A stretch of 64,000 nucleotides of DNA from NCBI GenBank assembly GCA_963580455.1, contig OY756965.1, positions 1,190,501 to 1,254,500 on the forward strand, read 5' to 3'. Both the position numbers and the translations under genes were made by a program. Under the pieces are notes generated by a model. That model saw nothing but the letters and a program-made list of their open reading frames with translations. It was not told where the DNA came from and did no database searches. The DNA is from Euonymus europaeus. Taxonomy: Eukaryota; Streptophyta; Magnoliopsida; Celastrales; Celastraceae. Below are positions 15,306 to 26,700 of this stretch, piece after piece. The first letter of the stretch is position 1. Every line of letters starts with the position of its first letter.

Positions 15306-16094
15306 TTAAGCAGACAAATATTTGCTCATCCATGACTGGAAACGTGACCATGCTAGCTGTACAGCATCTTCATCCTCATCAGGCATTCCCATGCCCTTCC
15401 TCCTATTCACACCTTCTGGAGATCTGTTCATGAAAGCATGTGCATTGCCTGGATAAACGTGCACCTCATACGGAATTCCTGATACTTTCAGCTTTTCCTC
15501 TAGAGCTTTAGCAGCCTATAAATCCAATAACAAAATGGGTAGATGTTACTACTTGTGGAAATATCTAGCTAATAAAACACTTATTGCAGTAGCATATGCG
15601 CGATTAGTATAAACAAGCAGGCCCTAAATTTTTGCAATTTGACAATAATAGAAACATCAAGTCAACACTACAAACTTCGAACCCTTCTTTACAGATTTTC
15701 TGGGTCCGTAAAACTTCAAAATATGATCGCCATTATACCATCGCCTAGTAAATACGTTCAGAGAGGCAACCATAAAAAAGGTTTTACACGTCTGAAGAAA
15801 AAAACTTGCCTCAGTCAAGTGACATGATTGGCGTTCATTTTACACCAAAAGAAGTGGGATAGTAGGGTGAAGAGGTTGAAGAACAAGCATTTGAGATAGA
15901 GGCAACAAAATTATGGGAAAAGCAAAATTAAACGAGGCAACTTTAGTAAAAAAACAATGCAATTTCAATGGTATACAAATTGCATTGTTTATGATGATGA
16001 AAATGTAGTTTATGCTCCATTTTTCTCTCTCTGTAAATCACATTTTCCAAAAACCCCCTGGCAATTAATGGCACGGTTTTGTCGGATCAGTCAA

Positions 16095-16136
<42 letters not shown>

Positions 16137-17950
16137 ACTCTCTCTCTCTCTGTTTTTTTTTTGGCAGAGTAGGAACATTGTTTTTTCCGTTGGCTTATGT
16201 TTATATGTTGCACCTAACTCCAGAACATACGACCAACATTATCCTTTAAATTAAGAAATTGTTTTCCAAACAACAGGCAGAGCCTTAACACTTGATGTTC
16301 CAACATTATCCAAGTAATCACACTCAATAACCTGGTGGATCTAAACATGCAAATGTTAACATAAAGTACCTATATACCAATTCAAGGTCAGAAATGAACA
16401 AGTCAGCCAAGGAGAAAGCAATTGCAGAGAAGCAAAAGAAGACATGACTGATGGCATCCAATGAAGAGTCTAAAAGAAATGATGTACCGTAACATCTGAA
16501 AAGCCAACAAAGTTATCAAGCTCTCCAAAATGAGCCTGCACAGGGGCCTTGGTCTTGGCAGGATCTGCCAACTCTGATGATGGAACACCATAAAATGCAA
16601 CGACGGCATCAACGTCTGGCACCAAAACAGAACTGGCAATAGAGAGAGCACCCCCCATACAAAATCCAGTTACACCGACCTTGCAATGAAGCAGAGAGTT
16701 TTTAGAAGAATGCAAGATGGACTGATTATATTATTTACAACTTCATTGATATAAATTTGGAAAATCCAAAAAAAAAAGTATGGCACCACTTCACAATAGA
16801 CGAGGAGTCCATGAATTATACAAAAAATTTAAACTTACAAACTATTTGGATTGGTGGAAGCCTGTAAGTTGAAATCAAAATATACTGTTGAAAATTGTGA
16901 ACTCAAGAAATGGACACGACATGATCTGGATGTTGCTGTGCAATTTTTTACTCGGATAGTTGGATCAATACTTTGGTCTTATACGGATTTAAATCTATTT
17001 TAAATAATTTTTCATGCCATGCCTACTTCTACTCTGATATCTGCCTCAGAATACAAACCATTAACCTATCTACCCTTAAATTATGATATAATACCTATTT
17101 TTACTAGGATAACCATGATGCGTCTTATCCAGCTACTAATGAATTTGTTTATATGGCTATCAGCATTATTTTGTTAATGTATTCCCAATCCTGTTCATAG
17201 TGGAATGCCAAACTAGCGTTAAACAAAAATCTCAACCACTGAAATTAATCTAAAGCACCAGAATATTGATTCAGTACTATAAACACCAAACAATTAAATC
17301 AATACTATAAAACTAAACAATCAAATTTAAGAAAGCATATGGTGATCAAGGACTTATTAGAAATCAGTCTCAGTCACATGATAAGAAACGACATCAATTT
17401 ATATAAATGAAATATACCTTCTTTGAACCATTCTCCTTCAGCCACTTCAGAGAAGCACTGATATCCTTAACAGCACCTTGCCAATCAAGACCTTCCATCA
17501 GATGTTGTGCTTCCGCTACATCCAAACCTACCTTCCCTCGGTAAAGACTGACCGAAAATAGAACACAAAAGTAAAGACAATGTAAATAGAGTAAAATAAC
17601 ACAAAAATTCTTCAAAATATTCAAAAAGGAAAAGATATTAATACTTACTCCGGAATAAGAGCTTTGAAACCAGGCTCTAGCTGAGAGATTTTGACCGCAT
17701 GGTTCTTGATTTCGAAGTCCACACCCCACCACTCTTGAAGCACCACTATTCCGGGAGCGTCGTCTTTGCCAACGACGTACGCATCGAATGTCTGTTCGAT
17801 TTTAAAACAAATGAAGACATAGGTCGAGAAATCCTAATCAAAATGTAATAAAAAAAAGGAATTAATCCAAAGAAATTAAGAGAAAGTCGTTACCGTATCC
17901 TCTCGCCGAATCTGGATTTTCTTGAAAGGAGAGGAGGCGGAGTCAGCCAT
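15306..17950 (-). CDS. Dienelactone hydrolase family protein (alpha/beta hydrolase)
   Basis: Probably a cytosolic carboxymethylenebutenolidase-like hydrolase; the plant substrate is not known. Five exons on the minus strand: 17950-17894, 17791-17649, 17547-17418, 16679-16488, 15515-15306, total 243 residues, close to the family's usual length. The catalytic triad is visible: C117 in the nucleophile elbow GFCMGG, D165 in GELDNFV, and H200 in YPGNAHAF. The family's conserved glutamate lies in VLQEWWG. The last exon encodes NRRKGMGMPDEDEDAVQLAW and ends KYLSA. No signal peptide is evident at the start MADSASSPFKKIQI. The intron between exons 4 and 5 is almost 1 kb and contains a CT microsatellite. 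Confidence 0.93.
16098..16151 (+). repeat. CT microsatellite in a hydrolase intron
   Basis: Near-perfect CT repeat interrupted by two CA steps, within the large last intron of the dienelactone hydrolase gene. On the gene's own strand it is a GA tract. Confidence 0.95.
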
Positions 17951-18352
17951 AGAACAGACCGAGAAGCGGGAACCGAAGGCGGCGGAGGGAGAGAGCTTCC
18001 CAGCAAGAGAAAATTGAAATGTGGTTGCGGAAAGGTCCGGAAGGTTGTGAAAGTCGGTTGAAGTACAAAGACACTACTTAAATAACTGTATAAAAAGTGT
18101 CACTTTCTTATCATTAGACCAAATCATATAATCTTCATCATTCAAAAAAAATAATATTTAAAATAAAATAAAATTAAAATACGTGCACACTAAATATTCA
18201 GCTTACCCTTAATTAATATTTTCAAGACATATATTTGTTCAAAATATGTGACACCATCCCCTATCTGTCATTAGATTAAATATTTTAATTTTCATCATTA
18301 AAAAAATTGCATAAATATTTATCTTACCCTAACTAATAATTTGACGACGTTA
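17951..18352. other. Leader and upstream region of the hydrolase gene
   Basis: The leader of the minus-strand hydrolase starts at 17951. Beyond about 18080 the DNA is AT-rich, with two similar stretches (TTATCATTAGACCAAAT near 18108 and TGTCATTAGATTAAAT near 18266) suggesting a degenerate duplication. No gene seen. Confidence 0.4.
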
Positions 18353-18700
18353 ATCTCATTACAAGAACTTCACGAATTATACACATAATTTTTTATCGAT
18401 AATCCTAAAAATCCATCAATAATATTGATTGCTGATTGAAAATTTTCATCGTTAAAACCGTCATAGGTAATCTAAACATCGATGGAAAAAAAATTGGTAA
18501 TTACCGATGAATTTTTTCATCGATAATCCGTCGGCCAAAAATAAATAAATATGTATCCGTCGACAAAAAATAAATTCCGCCTGTAATCCATTGGAAGAAA
18601 AAAAATCATCGATAATCCGTCAGCAAAATAAAAATTTTGTAAATAATCCATCGACAAAAGAATGGAAAAAATAAAAAAAAATATTTTCATCTCAAGTTTT
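18353..18700. repeat. Possible degenerate CACTA-element end with subterminal repeats
   Basis: Starts near CATTACAAGAACTTCACGAA, similar to the CACTACAAGAA ends of plant CACTA elements. It then carries many short units in both orientations built on ATCGATAATCCGTC and related words (TCCGTCGACAAAAA, ATCGATAATCCGTCAGC, AATCCATCGACAAAA). Such clustered subterminal motifs fit CACTA elements. The opposite end and a target duplication were not found. Confidence 0.4.
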
Positions 18701-19029
18701 TCATTAGTAATAAGTTAAAACTTCATACTCATTTTTGTCATATCCTTCTCATAATTAAATTTTGAAAAAAAAATTAAAAATTATTTATAGATGTTGACCA
18801 AGTCAACATTCATGTGTCGTCCAGTGAAATGGACTGTACGATGTCCAGTCTTTTAGCCAGATTGGACGCTAGTAAAACCCGTCAAAGCTAACAATGATAA
18901 TTATTTTTATTTATACTCAATTTCAACATATGTTCCATATATTTTCCCAACACATCCCATCCTATTAAAACCCCATAAAAAATTAACACTTTTTTAATTC
19001 ACCCAAATTATAATTATTTTACAAATTGT

Positions 19030-19690
19030 AGAGGTCATCCCGACCCAGACCCATCACCTTTAAACCCTTCAAAATCTCAAGCTCTCCCTCCTCTCCGATA
19101 GTGGGGACTCTCTTTCTAGATTTTACTTTACCTTCGATGGCAAAGCTCTCGGTGATTCCGCTCACATTCCGAATCCCCGAATCGCCAATCTCTCCACGTT
19201 GGTTTTACGTTGCCGCCTTTCCAGCGGTGGAGGAGATGGAGGCGCCACCGAGACTGTTACCTCAACATTTATGCTGAGAAGAAATCTGACAAGGTTGACC
19301 CAAATGAGCAGCGGCTATCAAAGAGGTTGAATTTAATAATTATGAGCCCTGAAGAACCCAACCCGCAACCAAGAGCCCAACCGTCACCCATGCATAGAAG
19401 TCATGGGCCTGCTGTAACCAAGCCCAGGGCTATGCCCCAAAACTTGGCTACAGGGTTGGGAGGGGCTTGCCCTTATTAATGAGTCTTTACTGGGGTATTT
19501 CCCCGATGTGGGACTTTTGTCTCAAACAACTTGGCTCAGTAGTACCAGGACTTACATCGGGGGACCTATAAAGGCATCTATCTGGGTTCGATCATAGGTA
19601 AAGGTGGGGAATGACTTTAGCGCCCCCAAATACCAAAAAAGTATTTCCAACATTGAATTGCGCACTTTCCAACGAGCCTCTATCTGACCC
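19030..19690 (+). pseudogene. RTF2-like pseudogene fragment (replication termination factor 2 family)
   Basis: The N-terminal part of a plant RTF2-type protein can be read in pieces. From 19121 the frame gives FYFTFDGKALGDSAHIPN and then STLVLRC and GGGDGGATE. A frame change near 19248 leads to RDCYLNIYAEKKSDKVDPNEQ to about 19323. After a 320-bp insertion the text resumes as LNCALSNEPL at about 19655-19680, then stops. No introns are seen, so it could be a retrocopy or a first-exon fragment. The downstream text DADLDALLDWLDRVDG-like at about 19775-19820 also looks once-coding but its source was not recognised. Frameshift, insertion and stop codons make it non-functional. Confidence 0.65.
19333..19652. 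mobile_element. 320-bp insertion in the RTF2-like fragment
   Basis: The coding text is interrupted between two copies of TTGAAT (19327-19332 and 19653-19658), which look like a target-site duplication. The insert begins TTAATAATTATGAGCCC and ends TATTTCCAACA. It contains CCCGATGTGGGACTTTTGTC and the near-complement ACATCGGGGGACC, typical of small plant retroelement ends or non-autonomous elements. The class was not determined. Confidence 0.55.
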
Positions 19691-20402
19691 AAACGAGTAG
19701 CGTCTCGACCTCTTTGTCTTCAACATTCACTGCCATTCGTGCGACTCAATGTTCTATGAATGATCTTCTTTCTTTGAGGCAGACTTGGATGCTTTACTTG
19801 ACTGGTTAGATAGGGTTGATGGTGAGAAGCCAAGGCACGGAGGCAAGCAGAAGAAAACAACGAAGCCAAGACAAACATGGTGAACTAGAGCGGAGAAACA
19901 ATGCAGATGCTAGGGTGAGTTTGGAAAATTGAGGGGTGTCAATAATGCTAATTTTTTACCTTTCGTTTGGGACAGAGTATAAGCTAGACACTCTCAGCTT
20001 TTACGTTTTACTAGAGCTTATACTCTATCAACATACTTTGATCCAAACGGACCTTTAATTTTTACTTTTTTACAATGAGAGTTTTTTATTGGGCGTATTG
20101 TTTGGGCTGGCAATCTAGCTTTACAATTACATCAGAGATTTTAGGGCTACTCGTGGGCCTCGTTTTTACAATCAATTTTTAAGGCCTGCAAGGAAATTAC
20201 AGCCCAAGTGCAGCCCGTGGTGCAAGATCTAGTGGGATAGTGGCTTGGCTGCAGCCATCTGGGGACGCCGAAATTGCCACCCAATCCTGGACTTGGACAT
20301 GCATTGTTGGCCATGCTACTAGGACCATCACAAGGACGACAAGTCCCAAATTTGCCATGCTCTTTGCCATGATCTCTTGGGTCCAATTCCCATGGGTGGA
20401 GT
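19691..20402. other. Intergenic, no intact gene
   Basis: Contains the once-coding text noted after the RTF2-like fragment to about 19890. The rest shows nothing recognisable. Confidence 0.4.
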
Positions 20403-20427
20403 GGGGGGGGGGGGGGGGGGGGGGGGG
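20403..20427 (+). repeat. Run of 25 guanines
   Basis: An uninterrupted G run following ATGGGTGGAGT. It can form a G-quadruplex or be an assembly or sequencing artefact. The proline-rich minus-strand open frame across it is a by-product of the run. Confidence 0.95.
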
Positions 20428-20795
20428 TTGGCGGGCAGAAACTGTAAGCTAGCATCATAAGAAACTGTAGAAATTAACAGTCTCTGTACGACTATAACCA
20501 ATTCAATTACTAGTTTTGTGCCCCGTTGTTCCTACAGAAACCAGAAGGCCAAAGCTACAAGTAATAGAATATGACCGAGTTAACAGTAACCTTCAAGCCT
20601 CCATGAAGCATATTCCATTCTTGTAGTTTGGTCTCTCCACTACGTTTCATTTTCTCTATTCAAATCCCATTCCATTAGGATTGACAGGCGGGTGTGCCAA
20701 TCAGCTGGCTTATTTACCTTATTGAGTGAAGTTGAACTGGTTCTTAAGTCCCCTAAGAGCCCAAGCTGTACAGGAATGTCAGGAGTTCTAAACTT
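20428..20795. other. 3' flank of the OSCA-like gene
   Basis: No gene seen. The part near 20795 should be the 3' untranslated region of the minus-strand channel gene. Confidence 0.4.
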
Positions 20796-23700
20796 CTATT
20801 GAGTTGTAGGCGGGGTGGTTGATGAAGAACCACTTCGTTTACTGCCCAATGGGGTATATCTTCGAGACTGGCGCTTTGTTGCCACAAGCTCAGGTTCTTG
20901 TTCGACCTCTTCGACTGCTTCATCACTATCGCTATCATCTCCGCCTCTGAAAAGCGGGTGCATATAGGCACTTTGGAGAAAACCTTTCAGGCTCAAGTTT
21001 GGCTCCGTTGCAAGTTCCAGTGTATCTTTCATCATTGCTTCCTATAAAACATACCAAAGTTTGAGAGAAGAGGACATTGGCAAGGACGGTAAGACTAACT
21101 GAACTTGTGGAATATTATAACAAGGTCTATACTGAGAGAGAGAAAATAAGATCAATAAGAACAAATGTCTAAGAACTTAAGAGAAATGAAAAAAGCACAA
21201 GGTAAATTTTCTTTGAAAAAAGCTTCAGGGGACTGTTGAGATTTGTCTTTAGACAATTATGCAATGACTATCATCCAGAGAAGTCAAAAGCATCTGGTGT
21301 CAACATTTGTACGTTTCTGTGGTCGATTTACAGGTACAGGCGTGCATTTTCCACTATAGTTTCATTGGTGATCATCGCATCCTAGTTTTAGTTTTTATTT
21401 CTTTAATTTATTCGCTTAAGGTGGTTTTCATGTCTCCAGTAACTCAGAGTAACTATAGCCAAGATAAGAGATGTGCTATGAGACGATGTATGAAATCAAT
21501 ACAATTAATAAGACATGAACAGGTTATGCAAATTGCAAGACCCAACCAACCAACCTGTAATGGATATCTGACAAAAGCAGGTTCATAGCGCCCTTTGCAG
21601 AATATATGGAACCATATAGTCAATACTGGGAGTGTAATAAGCAGTGGAGTTGATTGAGCAGAACCTTTTGTGCTTAACAAGCCCATTAAAAGCAGTTGTG
21701 ATGTAACTAATGCTGCGATGATGCGTCCATGGACATCAGGCCAGAAAGCACCAGCACTCTCATACTCCTGATTGTAGACATTGATAATCTACAGTTTGGA
21801 TAATCAGACTTTAGAATTAGAATTTTTAACATGGTAGTATTTCCATTGGGCGAGAGTTACATGATAGATGTCAAAAATAAGTAAACAGTTCAGGAAAAGC
21901 TTGTAATTTAAAGAAGTGAACGCCAATGGACAGCATATCACAGAATCAAACCAATCATGGTGCTAAACCGGTAATGGATATACCGGTGAAAACATTTCAA
22001 AACTTCTGCCCCACAGTGGAGATGCTTGACATTAGGATATTAGTGAAGCTGTGTCAACAAGAATATTATATGCAAATGACACGTACTGAGAATATGCTTT
22101 ATGCTGAGGATGTCAAACGCTTGCTCATGGGCATACAATATGTGAATGTGTAAGGAGAATTAAGAAAGTAAAATTAGACAACATATAATGTCATTTAGTA
22201 CCTGATGACGATAGACAACATATGCCAGCCCAAAGAATACTATTATGAAAGGAAGTAGGATTGGGGTCACCACAGCATATACAAGGCCAAGTAGAAAATA
22301 AAGTTGTATCTGTGGCTCGCCTGTGTTAAAGCCAATGGTTCCAGGATCCATTGCTTCTGACCTGTCCTTTTCAGTCTTCACCAAGAAAAAATTCTTCAAG
22401 TGATAGATTATCAAGGGTTTCAACCTTAGAATTTCCCCGGCAACGCCAGCCCATCCATCAACCATTATATAAGTTATGAAGAAAGTAGCCTTCATTGGAA
22501 TTGCGACACCAATGGTTTTTGGAATCCTGCAAAAGCACTGGCCCAATGTCAGCTACACCAATATATAAATACTACAAAGATATGTAGAGTGAGCATAGAA
22601 ATGAAATTAATATATATTACTGATGTTACAAAATTAACTTCTCATACGACTTATATATTTTGGAGAGTTCGACTATAGATTGCTAATTTGTTTACAGTAG
22701 CCAAAAATATATTCATTATTTAATACGAAGACCATTGCCTGACAATTTAGTGTTAATCTGCAGTCAATGTTCTGCTAAATTAAGTCTGCAAAAGATTACA
22801 TGGTGATTCGTTCTTTAGACTCATCATTTGATTGTACCAGAAAACTTAAAGACAATTTCCAATTTATTTCCGTCCAACCTTTTGTTGCCAAATTTTCAGC
22901 ACATAACAATCACATGAAATTATCCTAGAACAATTCGACAATTTAGATTTAGTAAAGTCGCTTCTGCAAATTTATCAGGCCACAACAAGGGTTTTCCTAA
23001 CTCTTGAAAGTAAAATCTACAAACTCCAGCAACGAAATCCTTACTACGTACATCAACCTGTAACCTATAAAAGAAATGCATGCGCAAATATAGAAGAGAA
23101 AAACATACTCATTTGCGGATTGGTGAATAAAATTATTTAATTGTTCAAATGCAGCTCCAGCGATTATGCTCCCAAGAAAGACATTAATGAACTGGAAAAT
23201 ATAATATTTTGTGGCAGATCTCCTCTCAAGGGCTGATACACTTGTGATCCCTTCAACTTTGGACATTAGCATCAATATTGTTGGAAGAAAAATAAGAAAT
23301 ATCTTCAATGCTATTCCGGGAAGGAAACCTTGAATGAATGACTTAATGAATTTCCTGCATAAATTCAAATTCACTATCAGTAAATATGTGGCTATAATGA
23401 AATAACTAATCCAAAAAAAAGCGTGCATGCGCATGCTTCTACTGCATAAAAAATGTTAAAAAAAGACAGATATACCACTTCAATCAAACTCAAGGAAATG
23501 CTATTTATGTATATTTAACAAAATGACCAAAAACTTTCTAAATATACGTATATTTAACAAAATGAGACTACATAATAGCATTCTGACGTCTAAATCTTGC
23601 TTATGATTCAAATCTTCCTCCATTTACCCCATTTTCCTTTGCTGAATATATATGAGCCTGATGAAGAGAGGTACATTCCATTTATAATGTGCTCATTTTC

Positions 23701-26700
23701 TTATATCGTATAAGAATTGTAAACACCCTCCAATGTCACCAAATTGAGGTTTCCCAATGAAGTCCCAGGAGCAGTGCAAAACTACAGCAGAGGACAAGTA
23801 GAATATATACATAATATAGAATAAAAAGTTAAAGAGCGAAGTATAATTTTTTTCTTTTGATAGGAAAGAGCGAAGTATAAATTTGTAAATATAACCAAAA
23901 GAGAAAATGTCACAACAATGAGCAATTGCGATTCATATGATACATGAAACTGACTTAAAAACGGGATATCAAACAAGATTCCATAATAATAAGATCAGGA
24001 TAAAGAAACTAATTTAATACTACAAAAGGGTAAACTCACTCTTCAATTATGGGTTTTAGGAACGGTAGTGCTTTCTCGATACCCTCAATGTTCGCAAGTG
24101 ACTGTACCAATGCAATGGGAATCATAAAAAAGAAGGTAAGAAAGAAAAAAGAAACAGCAACAACAAGCCTCCTTATGGAAAGTGAAACATATGGAATCGC
24201 CAAGTTGTCCCAATAGACGTCACAGGGTTCTGGGGCTCCCTCAGTCAGCCACACTGTTGGATTTCTGGATTGTTGAGTCTGTGCACAAACAGCAGCTCCC
24301 CATCGCGTTTTGAATGAAACGAAAGCTGCTGGCATTATAGCTTTAGGGTCATTCATGATCTTTTCTTTCTCCATGGATATCTGACAATTAACCATAAAAA
24401 AAAAACATGAACCTCACATGCCTTGAATTTAATCACGTTGATGTGTTTTTAAGGAACACTCTCAAAATAAAGTTCTGGTTTTTAAATTCTGAACAGCTGG
24501 CCTTCTTCAAACTTTAACATTATATGAAACCAATAAACAGGGAAACTATTATCTAACACTTGGAAGGGACTCACTACTTACTCAGTAACAATTCGATAAA
24601 ACATTTAGTTTGTGGAAACACTGCTTCATTACAAAAACGAAAGTCTTGGATAAAGTATAAAATAACTTACTTTGAATGAAAATAAATAATTATATAACTG
24701 AAATAAACGGTTAGAAGTTAAAACCTTCAAGTGCATCATGTTCGAAGAGAAAGAACAAACAAAGACCTCTGTTACTCTTTACCATGAATGTTTAGAGTGA
24801 ATTATGCATTCAGAACTGTTAGAGATATTGATCATCCACAAAGTTTGAAACTGAAAACTAGAGCGCAAGAAAGTAATAATACTCCGGAAGGACCACTTAC
24901 TTCTTTTGATAGTCTCTCAAGCTTAGAAGTATAAAAATTAATTGCATCAACCCTATTTCCCCAAAGACCAAGAAAACCAGTCTGTGTGATAAAAGACCAA
25001 AACCAGAAGTTAGCCATTAACAAAATAAAACATGATTACTTCAACTTGCTTTCAAGCTTAGAAAAAAAATATCACAAAGCAGATACCTTCAGAGTGGGCT
25101 TTCTAGATTTATTTCTCGAATATTTGAGTTTATAGAAGTCGAGCCAGTTTTTAATCTTCTTCTTCTCATTGACTAGTTTAGAAAGTTTGTTGGCATTGTA
25201 AACAACCTGCAATCGATCATTCAACAAGGAGATGGAAAATAAATATTATAATTAGGCGTTGTTGGAGATTTTGTGATCATGATTTGATTTGATCGCAATA
25301 TCTCTAACGAATGTGCAATAGAATCTCAAGATACTATGAGGAAGCAGTAGTTATGAGTCAAGACTTCTGTACTTAAAATTTGAACATTTCAAGTGTTCTT
25401 GGGTGGTGTTACATTGTGGAAAAGAGAATCATGAACGTTATGTCCTAACAAAACCCATATAAATAACAAATTCAAATTATCAGACCATATAATTGCAAAA
25501 TTGAGTATATCCTCTTTGTAGTAATATGAATGACAACACAAAAGTAAAAAGATATGAGCATCGACATTCATATTTATATGTAAATATGTCAATTCATGTC
25601 AAGAGGACAAAACCTGATGAGTGAGGTAGTGATCTGGATGGTTGACCAGAAAGAAATGTTCCACAAGCTGAGTGACTGACTCATCAGGATCTTGGGGTAC
25701 ATTTCTTACTAGTACCTACACAAAAATTACAGAAAATGAATTGAGTATTTTTAAATTAGTATGGCTCATTATAATGCATCACCATGCAACACAACTTTTG
25801 TGCCAAGTTATGATAATCAAACGACTGGGAAAAATCACAACCAAAACTCTCAGAATAACCTGTCTGCGTAATAGGTGTTGTGTGAGTAAATATGATTCAC
25901 TACTGCAAATTCACCCGATTCAAATAGGGAAATTCTTAAAGCATAACATGTACAACCCACGAAAGAAGCTTCCTTTGCCATGTGAGGTAAAAGTCTGTGC
26001 ACACTTTTCTCTCTCCACAGACCCACAGTGGAGGCCTCTCCAGTGGAGAGGCTTGTTGTCTAAATGTGACCCTATTACAGAACTCAGAACTCTGAGATCT
26101 AAAAGAAGCAGACTTCAAAACTCTTTAACCGAGAGGAAGGAAAAAGGGAAAATAAAATTCTGAATGTTTAAATACTTCTGTGCACACTTTTCTCTCTCCA
26201 CAGACCCACAGTGGAGAGAGCCTTGTTCTCTAAATGTGACCCCTATTACAGAACTCAGAACTTTGAAATCTCAAAGAAGCAGACTTCAAAACTTTTTAAC
26301 TGAGAGGAAGGAAAAAGGGAAAATAAAATTCTGAATGTTTAATACTTTCCATCGCCTTTTTTAGTTTGTTCCATATTTTATAACACTCTCGGATGGGAGC
26401 CAAGCAGCAGGCTTCTTCCAAAAAATCTAGCTATTTTGCAAGGAGCCATATGGTCACCTAATGTGACCAGACCCATGATACTAACAAGCAAAGATATTAC
26501 CTCAATTCCCATAGTACAAGAAAGAAAAAAATCTGCAATGATTTGACAATTAACAATTTACACCATTAAAGCAGGTATATCTACATGGTTAAGGGCTAAG
26601 GGTTTCAAGCTCAAAAGTACTCATGATAGAAAAGAAAAGTGTTAAGGGGTAAATCTCCCACATTGTCTAGTTTGATGAATTTATATGCAGCGCATACAAT

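Noticed and set aside
16403..16651. Alternative minus frame MLSLLPVLFWCQ overlapping the hydrolase
   Set aside because: Shadow of the dienelactone hydrolase exon 4, which has the correct motif and splice sites.
20147..20458. Proline-rich open frame MMLAYSFCPPTPPPPPPP on the minus strand
   Set aside because: It is created by translating the 25-G run; no start context, domain or splice signals support a gene.
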